Of a stretch of DNA of 64,000 nucleotides, positions 8,496-16,285 are shown piece after piece. The stretch's first letter is position 1. Every line of letters begins with the position of its first letter. The notes below the pieces were generated by a model. That model did no database searches and was not told where the DNA came from. It saw only the letters and a program-made list of their open reading frames with translations. The DNA lies in contig NZ_QGKL01000016.1 of assembly GCF_003172895.1 (NCBI RefSeq), positions 1 to 64,000 of the forward strand. Direction: 5' to 3'. Made by a program: the position numbers and the translations under genes. This stretch comes from Leucothrix arctica. GTDB taxonomy: Bacteria; Pseudomonadota; Gammaproteobacteria; Thiotrichales; Thiotrichaceae.

Positions 8496-9269
8496 ATAAC
8501 CGATATTAAAAACGCCAAGGACGGTGTAAGAAATTTTGCAGAAGCATGGGATCAAGAAGTACGTGAAGCATGGCCAAAAAGCTACCCAAGCGAAATTTCA
8601 GACGTACTCAAAAAGTACAATGTGAAGACTATTTTGGATTGTGCAGGTGGTACAGGTTATCCATCGATTGAGCTGAAACAATTGGGTTGGGACATAACTT
8701 ATTCTGACGGTTCTAGCGCTATGCTAGATATCTTCACTGAAAAACTTGAAGCTTCGAAATTAGACATGCCAAAGTATTTCTCACGCTGGGAAGACCTGTC
8801 ACAGAAAGTACCTAATACCTATGATGCGCTTATGTGTGCTGGAAACTCATTCATTGGCATCAACTCTTATGAAAGTGATTTTGCCATCGCTGATGAAGTG
8901 GTTAAAACGAACATGCTCAGCGCTGTTAGTGAGTTTTACAACAAGCTAAATACGGGTGGCGTACTTTATATCGACCTTTGCAAAGCGGACAGAGCAGCGC
9001 CAGAGAAACCTTACTCCGAAAGTATCACCGACGATAACGCCCATATATTCAGAACGATTAGTTATGACTCTGTAACTAATATTCGAACTAACCTCACGAC
9101 AACAACATTATTAAGTGACGGTTCAGCCACAGACACCATCACAAAAGTTGTGCCGCTGTTTGCAGAGGAGTTAATTAACTTACTCCTTGAAGTAGGCTTC
9201 TCTCGCGTTGAACGCTCTACTGTAGCTGACGCTGATTACGTCGATAGCTTTTTTGCGTTTAAAGACTAA
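8496..9269 (+). CDS. SAM-dependent methyltransferase, GNMT-like, array copy 3 (ATA in place of ATG start)
   Basis: Aligned to its neighbours, this copy begins at 8496 with ATA-ACC-GAT-ATT-AAA (where copies 1 and 2 have ATG-ACN-GAC-ATC-AAA). AAGGA sits at a normal distance upstream, and the open frame then gives the standard 257 codons. The first in-frame ATG is codon 43 (8622), just before motif I. Starting there would delete the conserved N-terminal WDQEVR helix region. Motif I (ILDCAGGTG), TYSDGSS and YDALMCAGNSF are intact. Either a rare ATA start is used at reduced level, or only a shortened protein is made, or the copy has been silenced by one G-to-A change. The rest of the frame shows no decay. 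Confidence 0.7.
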   Translation: MTDIKNAKDGVRNFAEAWDQEVREAWPKSYPSEISDVLKKYNVKTILDCAGGTGYPSIELKQLGWDITYSDGSSAMLDIFTEKLEASKLDMPKYFSRWEDLSQKVPNTYDALMCAGNSFIGINSYESDFAIADEVVKTNMLSAVSEFYNKLNTGGVLYIDLCKADRAAPEKPYSESITDDNAHIFRTISYDSVTNIRTNLTTTTLLSDGSATDTITKVVPLFAEELINLLLEVGFSRVERSTVADADYVDSFFAFKD

Positions 9270-9297
9270 CTCCAATTCCCCACAAGAGAGAAATACT

Positions 9298-10071
9298 ATG
9301 TCAGATATCAAGAGCGTTAAAAGGTCCGATGAAAACAAGGCTAAGTCTTGGGATCAAGAAGTCCGAAGCTTATGGCCTGAAAGCTACCCGGAGTCACTTT
9401 CAAACGCATTTAAAAAGTTTGGTGTTTCTAGCATCTTAGATGCTGCTGGAGGAACGGGTTACCCTTCGCTAATACTCAAAGACATGGGCTGGGATATTTC
9501 ATACTCTGATGCTTCATTGGTCATGATGGACTTCTTCAAGCAACAAGCTGATGTTCAGCACCTAACGATTCCAATGTATCAATCAAGATGGGAAACGTTA
9601 TCTCAAAACATTCCCCACACCTACGACGCACTCATGTGTGCAGGCAACTCAATCACCAATATCAATTCATATGATAATGAGTACCCCCTGATAGCTGATT
9701 CAATAAAAGCTCAAACACAGCTCGCAGCTAATGAGTTTTATAAAATGCTCAATACTGGCGGTGTGTTGTATATCGACCTCTATAATAAAGAGTGCTCAAG
9801 GCCTGATAAGCCCTACAGTGTCACAACGACCAATGACACACACCGAATATTTCGAACCATCAGCTATGATCCAGTTCGTAACATTCGTACTAACTTAACA
9901 ACTACCTCATCGCTCACCGATAACTCTGAAGTGGACGACATATCTAAGACTATCCCTATTCTTCCAGAAGATTTAATTGAGTTTCTGTTAGCTGCTGGCT
10001 TCTCACGTGTTGAGCGAGCGACGACTGATGATGCTGACTTCGTGGATAGCTTTTTTGCGTTTAAAGACTGA
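9298..10071 (+). CDS. SAM-dependent methyltransferase, GNMT-like, array copy 4
   Basis: The start was chosen at 9298 (ATG-TCA-GAT-ATC-AAG) by alignment with the other copies and because a GAGAG site lies just upstream. The frame also opens 45 bases earlier at 9253, overlapping copy 3. From 9298 it is again 257 residues. Motif I is ILDAAGGTG, followed by SYSDAS and YDALMCAGNSI; the substrate-loop position reads IDLYNKECSRP. It is one of the more diverged copies internally yet shares the 29-base 3' end with copies 1 and 2. Confidence 0.82.
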   Translation: MSDIKSVKRSDENKAKSWDQEVRSLWPESYPESLSNAFKKFGVSSILDAAGGTGYPSLILKDMGWDISYSDASLVMMDFFKQQADVQHLTIPMYQSRWETLSQNIPHTYDALMCAGNSITNINSYDNEYPLIADSIKAQTQLAANEFYKMLNTGGVLYIDLYNKECSRPDKPYSVTTTNDTHRIFRTISYDPVRNIRTNLTTTSSLTDNSEVDDISKTIPILPEDLIEFLLAAGFSRVERATTDDADFVDSFFAFKD

Positions 10072-10104
10072 CCTCAACCTAACGACTAAGAGAGAACTTT
10101 AACT

Positions 10105-10878
10105 ATGTCAGATGTCAAAACCTCTAAAGACTCTATGAAGAGCTTTGCTGAAACATGGGACCAACAAGTACGTCACCTGTGGCCAGAAGCGTACCCAGAG
10201 TCACTGTCCAACGAACTGAAGAAACTCAACGTTAGCAGCATCTTGGACTGCGCAGGTGGTACGGGCTACCCTGCCATTGAGCTTAAACAAATGGGATGGG
10301 ATATCAGCTACTCAGATGGTTCTGAACTACTTAACACGTTCTTCAAAAATCGTATTGAAACACTCCACCTAGATATCCCAACCTACCAATCGCGCTGGGA
10401 AAATCTAACTCAGAACATACCAAAAACCTACGATGCGCTAATGTGTTCAGGTAACTCATTTATTTCCATCAACTCTTATGATAATGACGCCTCTTTCACA
10501 AAAACTGTCGTAAAACAAAACATGCAGCAGGCAGTGAATGAGTTTTATAAAATGCTAAACGCCAATGGTGTTTTATATATCGACATGTTCAACGAAAGTT
10601 ATGCCTTTCCTAAGCAGCCTTTTAGCATTAGTTCAGAGAGTGACACGCACCGTATATTCACCACTGTTAACTACGACTCGGTTCGGAACGCCCGTACCAC
10701 TCTTACTACAACCTCCTCACTCCACGATGACTCAGAAGAACACATGATTACTAAATTAACGCCCATTCATACAGAGGAGTTGATTGAGTTTCTTAAAGAG
10801 GCAGGTTTTTCAAGGGTAGAGTTCGCCGCAACTGACGATGCTGATTATGTTGACAGCTTCTTCGCATTCAAAGACTAA
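10105..10878 (+). CDS. SAM-dependent methyltransferase, GNMT-like, array copy 5
   Basis: This is the last paralogue, 257 residues, with motif I ILDCAGGTG, SYSDGSE and YDALMCSGNSF; the substrate-loop position reads IDMFNESYAFP. Its protein C-terminus (VDSFFAFKD) is the same as in the others, but the codons differ at many synonymous sites. It therefore escaped the sequence homogenisation seen in copies 1, 2 and 4. It ends 3 bases before the convergent dehydrogenase gene, with no obvious T-rich terminator between them. Confidence 0.82.
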   Translation: MSDVKTSKDSMKSFAETWDQQVRHLWPEAYPESLSNELKKLNVSSILDCAGGTGYPAIELKQMGWDISYSDGSELLNTFFKNRIETLHLDIPTYQSRWENLTQNIPKTYDALMCSGNSFISINSYDNDASFTKTVVKQNMQQAVNEFYKMLNANGVLYIDMFNESYAFPKQPFSISSESDTHRIFTTVNYDSVRNARTTLTTTSSLHDDSEEHMITKLTPIHTEELIEFLKEAGFSRVEFAATDDADYVDSFFAFKD

Positions 10879-10881
10879 CCA

Positions 10882-11748
10882 TCAACAAGCCTTAATCAAA
10901 ACCGAAGTATCCATACGCCCTAACCCTTGCGATTGAAGCTGCTCATAATCAGCATCAACTTCAGTCGTGAGGGGTAGCGTCCAACCATGCTTCTTCGCCT
11001 CATCCAAACAAATACCAAGATCTTTACGCATCCAGTCAATCGCAAAGCCAAAGTCGAACTTCCCTTCTGACATAGTCACCGCGCGGTTTTCCATCTGCCA
11101 CGAGCCAGCCGCGCCATGCTTCAGCACATCAACCACTTGCTCCACATCCAACGCAGACTTATCCGCCAACGTCAGCGCTTCACTTAGCCCTTTCAACACT
11201 CCCGCGATACAGATTTGATTAACCATTTTGCAACGCTGCCCTTGGCCATGTGTGCCCAGCAAAGTCGTTTTCTTCGCATAGCTATTTAACATAGGTGCTA
11301 GGCGCTCAAACACAGCAGCTTCACCACCACACATAACCGTCAACGCTGCGTTTTCCGCACCTGCTTGCCCGCCTGAAACTGGTGCATCCATAAAGTGAAT
11401 GCCTTGTTTTTCACAGGCTGCGGCTAGCTCTTCCGCCAAATCCGCAGAGGTGGTGGTGTGGTCGATTAGTATCGCGCCTGCTTTCATGCCCGCAAGCACG
11501 CCATCGTCACCGTAAACCACGCTGCGAACGTCGTTGTCATTTCCCACGCATAGCGCCACCACATCGGCATTTTGAGCCACTAGCTTTGGCGTGCTTGAGG
11601 CATTGCCTTTGTACTTTGTCACCCAGTCTTGGGCTTTAAAGGCGGTACGGTTATACACATCAACATTAAAACCCGCTTGAGAAAGGTGCCCCGCCATTGG
11701 AGAACCCATCACACCTAAACCGACAAACGCTATATTTTGTAATTCCAT
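10882..11748 (-). CDS. NAD(P)-dependent beta-hydroxyacid dehydrogenase (GarR/HIBADH family)
   Basis: This 288-residue enzyme belongs to the family of 3-hydroxyisobutyrate dehydrogenase and tartronate semialdehyde reductase. The N-terminal Rossmann signature FVGLGVMGSPMA starts at residue 9. The substrate-binding DAPVSGGQAGAE and the catalytic Lys in GQRCKMVNQ are present. The C-terminal all-helical dimerisation part is complete. The substrate cannot be decided from motifs. A MocR-type regulator is transcribed divergently across a 137-base gap and may control it. Confidence 0.85.
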   Translation of the reverse strand: MELQNIAFVGLGVMGSPMAGHLSQAGFNVDVYNRTAFKAQDWVTKYKGNASSTPKLVAQNADVVALCVGNDNDVRSVVYGDDGVLAGMKAGAILIDHTTTSADLAEELAAACEKQGIHFMDAPVSGGQAGAENAALTVMCGGEAAVFERLAPMLNSYAKKTTLLGTHGQGQRCKMVNQICIAGVLKGLSEALTLADKSALDVEQVVDVLKHGAAGSWQMENRAVTMSEGKFDFGFAIDWMRKDLGICLDEAKKHGWTLPLTTEVDADYEQLQSQGLGRMDTSVLIKAC

Positions 11749-11885
11749 CGTTGTTCTCCTAGAGGACGTTAAAGTATTTGATATAAGTTAATCTAAATAA
11801 TTGACCTATGTCAATATGTATTTTCATTTCCATCACAAACCGATTAAACTAAGTCAATATTTAAAATGCCATACCCAGAGAGTCC

Positions 11886-13226
11886 ATGAGCGATACGAAA
11901 TTTAGCAACATAGCGCAGATCATCGAGCAACGAATTGATAAGGGTGACTACCCTGTTAACGCCAAACTCCCAACACATCGTGTGCTTGCTAGCGAGTTAG
12001 ACACCACACCTGCGACGGTTGCCAAGGCTTATAAACTGCTGTCAGACAAAGGCAGGCTGGAGTCGTTTGTCGGTCGTGGTAGTTTTGTGCGAAGCCAATC
12101 AGATTTAAACCAAGTGATTCAAGCACCAAAAGACGAAGATGATTTTAACTTTTCGATCCTACAACCGTGCCTCTATAAAAACGTCAATGCGCTGCAAAAC
12201 GCCTACCAAGTTGCTGGTGAAAGACTGACCTCAGAACTCATTGGTTACACCGAGCACTCCGGGCATGAAGCGCACCGTCAAGCAGGTGTGACTTGGGCGA
12301 AACGCTATGGTTTAGAAGGCGGTGACACCTGTAATACGGTGTTAACCAATGGTGCTCAACACGCGCTGTCATTACTGATCAATGCGCTGACAAAACCGGG
12401 GGATACCATTGCAGTAGAAGCATTGACCTACCCCGGCATTTTAGCCATTGCCAGCTTGTCTGGGCGCAATGTGGTTGGCATACCGATGGACGAGTCTGGC
12501 GCATCACCTGAGGCGCTTCGTTCGGTTATCACAGAGCATCAGCCCAAGCTGGTTGTGTTGATTCCTTCGCACCAAAACCCGACGGGTATCACTATGCCTG
12601 AGGCGCGTCGCAGAGAAATCGCGGCAGTCATTAAGCAGGAAGATATTTGGCTTGTCGAAGATGATATTTACGGCTTTTTAAATGAGGCGGCTATTCCTGC
12701 GATCAGCAACTTTGTGCCTGAAAAAGCGTTTCATATTTCGGCACTGTCAAAAGCGATTAGCCCTGCGATGCGCTGTGGGTATATCAAAGCACCAGCGGAT
12801 AAGGTTGCTTTATTAAATGCGCATATTCGTGCCAATATTTGGCTGTCATCACCCATCAATAATATCGCAGGGACTCACCTGATTGAGTCGGGAAAAGCGT
12901 TTGAAATAGCAGATATGCAACGTGAAACGGCTAGTGAGCGACAGCGTTTAGCTCGTAGTATTTTAACGTCTATTAGTTGTGACGCTGAGGGCTATCATTT
13001 GTGGCTTCCGTTGCCTAAGCACTGGACGACTGAGCACTTTGTGATGGCGGCTAAAAACCGTGGGTTGATTGTGAGTAGTGGTAGTTATTTTGAGGTATCA
13101 GGTAACGAGGAGAATCATATTCGCCTGTCACTGATGTCGATTGCTACTGAGGAGCGGTTAGCGCAAGGCTTAGGGGAGTTAAAAGCACTGCTGGAATCGG
13201 ATATGGATACGCTATTTCCTTTTTAG
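11886..13226 (+). CDS. MocR-type GntR regulator with aminotransferase-like domain
   Basis: This 446-residue protein has an N-terminal GntR winged helix (about 8-70; LPTHRVLASELDTTPATVAKAY) joined to a fold-type I PLP-dependent aminotransferase domain. The cofactor motifs are visible: SHQNPTG, VEDDIYG and the PLP lysine in ISALSKAIS. Such proteins are transcription factors that sense PLP or an amino compound. It is divergent from the hydroxyacid dehydrogenase gene. The shared 137-base gap has two similar GTCAATAT segments (near 11810 and 11853) that could be its sites, though this is weak evidence. Confidence 0.88.
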   Translation: MSDTKFSNIAQIIEQRIDKGDYPVNAKLPTHRVLASELDTTPATVAKAYKLLSDKGRLESFVGRGSFVRSQSDLNQVIQAPKDEDDFNFSILQPCLYKNVNALQNAYQVAGERLTSELIGYTEHSGHEAHRQAGVTWAKRYGLEGGDTCNTVLTNGAQHALSLLINALTKPGDTIAVEALTYPGILAIASLSGRNVVGIPMDESGASPEALRSVITEHQPKLVVLIPSHQNPTGITMPEARRREIAAVIKQEDIWLVEDDIYGFLNEAAIPAISNFVPEKAFHISALSKAISPAMRCGYIKAPADKVALLNAHIRANIWLSSPINNIAGTHLIESGKAFEIADMQRETASERQRLARSILTSISCDAEGYHLWLPLPKHWTTEHFVMAAKNRGLIVSSGSYFEVSGNEENHIRLSLMSIATEERLAQGLGELKALLESDMDTLFPF

Positions 13227-13290
13227 CCAAATTATTTAATTTCAGGATAGTGTACAAAATCCATCCTAATTCCATAAAAACATCATATAG

Positions 13291-13308
13291 CCGTCATATA
13301 ACTGTCAC
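13291..13308 (+). promoter_or_regulatory. Pho box (PhoB-binding site) upstream of phoX
   Basis: CCGTCATATAACTGTCAC differs from the classical CTGTCAT-AWAW-CTGTCAC Pho box at one position in the first half-site, and it has the exact 11-base period. It lies 80 bases before the phoX start and would serve as the -35 region. An AT-rich AAAATAT follows where a -10 would be expected. Confidence 0.75.
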
Positions 13309-13387
13309 AGTTTCAAAATATCCTACGCCCCGATAACAGATACCCAACCAAGTCATTCGGGCTTAAAAAAAATTAGGAGATTGAACT

Positions 13388-15436
13388 GTGAGTAAGGCAA
13401 CTTTTGATCCAACGCGCTTTAACAAAAGCAACAACGAAACCTTTGCAGAAGTACTAGAAAAAGAAGTATCACGCCGTTCTATGTTGAAGTTTGGCGGCGG
13501 CATGGCTGCACTCAGCATGATGGCTGGTTTCGGTCTAGCGGGTTGTGACAGTGACAGCAAAGACACAGCAACTGTTGCTGATATCGATAAAGTAGCTGAT
13601 GTAAGCCTAGGCTTTCAGTCTATTGCTGGCTCTAAGCTTGACGCAGTAGCAATTCCAGCAGGTTATGTTGCACGTATTCTAGCGCCTTGGGGAACGCCAC
13701 TAAACAGTGACGCTGACGCTTGGAAAAACGACGGTACAAACAGCGCAACAGACCAAGATAACGCGGTTGGTATGCACCACGACGGTATGCGTTTTTTCTC
13801 GCTAAATGACAGCAGCACTGAAGGTCTACTTTGTATTAACCATGAGTACATCGACCAAAATGCCCTTCACCCAACAGGCGCGTCGTTTGATGATGCTGGC
13901 CTACGCAGCAGTGTTGAAGAAGTGCGTAAAGAGATCAATGCTCACGGTGTGACAGTTGTTCACGTTGAGTTAGTCGCAGGTGTTTGGCAGGTTGTTGATA
14001 ACGCGGCTCAAAACCGTCGTTTTACAGCTGCAACAGAAATGGATATTGCTGGCCCACTAAAAGGTCATGAGTCGCTAGTCACTGCATACGCGCCGAATGG
14101 CGATGTTGCGCGTGGTACTTTGAACAACTGCGGTAACGGTGACACACCTTGGGGCACTTACCTAACGTGTGAAGAGAACTGGCCTGGTTACTTCACAAAC
14201 TCTGACACACTGACAACAGCTGATGCACGTATTGGTATCTCGACGCGTGGCACACGTTACAGCTGGGAAGATGTTGCAGGTGATGAGAGTGAAGTGGACA
14301 GCGAGTTCGCACGTTATGACACAACAGCAACAGGCGATACTGCTGCTGATGATTACCGTAACGAAGCGAATGGTCACGGTTATATCGTTGAAATCGATCC
14401 TTACGATGAGTTAACTAAAGCAGTTAAGCGTACTGCGCTTGGTCGTTTCAGACATGAAGGCTGTGCATACGGCAAGCTAACCGCTGGCAAGCCAATCATC
14501 TTCTACTCTGGCCACGACTCTCGTTTTGAGTACATTTATAAGTTTGTGTCGACAGCAATGTGGGATGCAGCAGACGCAAATGCAACTGACCGTCTAGCAG
14601 TCGGCGCTAAGTACATGGACGAAGGTACGCTTTATGTAGCTAAGTTCTCTGAAGGTGGCGTTGGTGAGTGGTTGCCTTTGACACTAACAGGCGCAACAAC
14701 AGATGGCGGCACACTAGCGGATACATTCGCAACACAAGCTGAGATCATTTTGAATACCGCTGGTGCAGCTGACTTGGTCGGTGCTACGCCGATGGACCGT
14801 CCTGAGTGGACTGCGGTTGACCCAATCACAGGTGTTGTTTACCTAACGTTGACAAACAACACTCGCCGTACAGAAGAGGAAGGCACTAACCCTGCTAATC
14901 CACGTCTAAATAACAGCTTCGGTCACATCATTCGCTGGGAAGAGTCTGACGATCAGACAAGCTTTGAGTGGGACATCTTTGTATTCGGTTCAGATGATGA
15001 GGGTGACGCTGAAACTAACCTTTCTGGTCTTGATGAGCTAAACCAGTTTGCTAGCCCTGACGGTCTTGCGTTTGACTCTCGCGGTATCCTTTGGGTACAG
15101 ACGGACAACGGCGCGGATGAAGTTGAAGAGTACACAAACGACCAGATGCTTGCAGTTATCCCTTCACAACTACGTGACGATAATGGCGACATGGAAGTCA
15201 TCAATGCTGATAACCAGACTGAGCTACGCCGTTTCTTCGTAGGGCCAAATGGTTGTGAGGTAACGGGTTTATCATTCACACCTGACCACAAGCATTGCTT
15301 CCTAAACATTCAGCATCCTGAGAACTGGCCTTACAGCCTTGATGCAACTGAGGAAACACCAGCAGGCGTATCTGTTCGCCCACGTGCTTCAACAGTAGTT
15401 ATCTCACGTGTTGATGGTGGCGATATTGGTGTTTAA
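13388..15436 (+). CDS. phoX: PhoX-type alkaline phosphatase (DUF839), Tat-exported
   Basis: This 682-residue protein uses a GTG start, chosen because AGGAG lies 9 bases upstream. The Tat motif SRRSMLK is at residues 28-34, followed by a hydrophobic stretch ending LAGC (residues 50-53). It may therefore be a Tat-exported lipoprotein. The remainder is a PhoX beta-propeller: GTYLTCEENW, YIVEIDPY, RFRHEGCAYG, PDGLAFDSRGILWVQTDNG and the C-terminal GCEVTGLSFTPDHK. The family hydrolyses phosphate esters in the periplasm or outside the cell with Ca and Fe cofactors. The upstream Pho box ties it to phosphate starvation. A decayed paralogue lies at 23.5-24.3 kb. Confidence 0.88.
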   Translation: MSKATFDPTRFNKSNNETFAEVLEKEVSRRSMLKFGGGMAALSMMAGFGLAGCDSDSKDTATVADIDKVADVSLGFQSIAGSKLDAVAIPAGYVARILAPWGTPLNSDADAWKNDGTNSATDQDNAVGMHHDGMRFFSLNDSSTEGLLCINHEYIDQNALHPTGASFDDAGLRSSVEEVRKEINAHGVTVVHVELVAGVWQVVDNAAQNRRFTAATEMDIAGPLKGHESLVTAYAPNGDVARGTLNNCGNGDTPWGTYLTCEENWPGYFTNSDTLTTADARIGISTRGTRYSWEDVAGDESEVDSEFARYDTTATGDTAADDYRNEANGHGYIVEIDPYDELTKAVKRTALGRFRHEGCAYGKLTAGKPIIFYSGHDSRFEYIYKFVSTAMWDAADANATDRLAVGAKYMDEGTLYVAKFSEGGVGEWLPLTLTGATTDGGTLADTFATQAEIILNTAGAADLVGATPMDRPEWTAVDPITGVVYLTLTNNTRRTEEEGTNPANPRLNNSFGHIIRWEESDDQTSFEWDIFVFGSDDEGDAETNLSGLDELNQFASPDGLAFDSRGILWVQTDNGADEVEEYTNDQMLAVIPSQLRDDNGDMEVINADNQTELRRFFVGPNGCEVTGLSFTPDHKHCFLNIQHPENWPYSLDATEETPAGVSVRPRASTVVISRVDGGDIGV

Positions 15437-15481
15437 GCCGGTAGCCTACTAATAAAAAAGTTATAAAAAAGTGCGTCATTA

Positions 15482-15514
15482 AGCCCTACAGTCTTTTAGA
15501 TTGTGGGGCTTTTT
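15482..15514 (+). terminator. Intrinsic terminator of phoX
   Basis: AGCCCTACA and TGTGGGGCT form a 9-bp stem with one G-U pair, followed by TTTTT. The same hairpin follows the phoX pseudogene at 24384. Confidence 0.8.
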
Positions 15515-15565
15515 AGTTTATCCGTCATTTGAATCCCATTTTCACCACCTCACGTATTACAATAA

Positions 15566-15730
15566 AGAGAAAACAAATTAGCGTTTGCTCACAAGTTGAT
15601 TATTAGTCCAAACAAAAGTCTGCTGAAAGGCCAAGAAAGCTTTGAAGGAGAAGTGCTTCACTTTGGACAAGGGCGTTTTCCTGACTGGCTGGCAGTGCGG
15701 GATTATTTAGAGTTTTGGCGCTATCGCTAA
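15566..15730 (+). pseudogene. Unidentified C-terminal gene fragment
   Basis: An open frame without a good start runs from just after a stop at 15563 to TAA at 15730. It encodes about 54 residues with normal-looking composition, including LIISPNKSLLKGQESF, GEVLHFGQGRFPDWLAV and DYLEFWRYR at the end. It reads like the tail of a larger soluble protein whose front part was deleted. I do not recognise the family. Its last 24 bases overlap the 3' end of the convergent FMN reductase gene. Confidence 0.4.
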
Positions 15731-16240
15731 ATAAAACTCATTTAGGCCATGTCGTATAACCGTCGACATTTCAGGATGCTCTACAACCCCTTGAGCATCT
15801 AACTCCGTGCCCAACAACGGTATCGAGACAGACGCTTTTTCAATAACTCGACCTGACATCGTCGTCACAACTTCTCTCAATGCATCTTGTGCATGCCTAG
15901 CTCTTGGGGATGTATTAATAAGCATGATGGGTATCTCAGGAAACTCACTGCCACTCACCAGCCAATCCAGTGCATTTTTCAATGGACCACTAATACCGTG
16001 TGCATACTCAGGGCTTGATATAACCAACCCATCAGCCGCTTCAAGCGCTAACTTCAACGTAGCCAACGCGGGTATATTTTCACCTTCTCGATCAGGGTTA
16101 AATAAAGGCAACTCACTTATACTTCCGATTGTGACCTCGACATGATCAGGCGCTAATATCTTCAATGCCTTAACCGCTGTCGTGTTATGCGATAACCGAC
16201 GCAAGCTTCCTGAGAGTGCTAATAATTTCATATTTTCCAT
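15707..16240 (-). CDS. NAD(P)H-dependent FMN reductase
   Basis: This 177-residue flavodoxin-fold enzyme starts with the phosphate-binding loop ALSGSLRRLSHN (residues 8-19). It has the FMN-contacting SSPEYAHGISGPLKNALDW around residues 95-115. This is the NADPH-dependent FMN reductase family (chromate or quinone reductase type), which passes electrons from NAD(P)H to flavin or quinones. The start could also be Met4. It stands alone between a gene fragment and a lipoprotein gene. Confidence 0.87.
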   Translation of the reverse strand: MENMKLLALSGSLRRLSHNTTAVKALKILAPDHVEVTIGSISELPLFNPDREGENIPALATLKLALEAADGLVISSPEYAHGISGPLKNALDWLVSGSEFPEIPIMLINTSPRARHAQDALREVVTTMSGRVIEKASVSIPLLGTELDAQGVVEHPEMSTVIRHGLNEFYLAIAPKL

Positions 16241-16285
16241 CAGTGGTTTTCGTCTAATTCTATTTCCATGTTAGAACCAGCGTTA

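Noticed and set aside
6878-10878. DNA methyltransferases of a restriction-modification array
   Set aside because: No DPPY/NPPY-type or PCQ motif and no endonuclease nearby; motif IV (GNSF) fits the small-molecule GNMT class.
13663-15309. Several reverse or shifted open frames inside phoX
   Set aside because: They are shadows of the strongly coding phoX frame.
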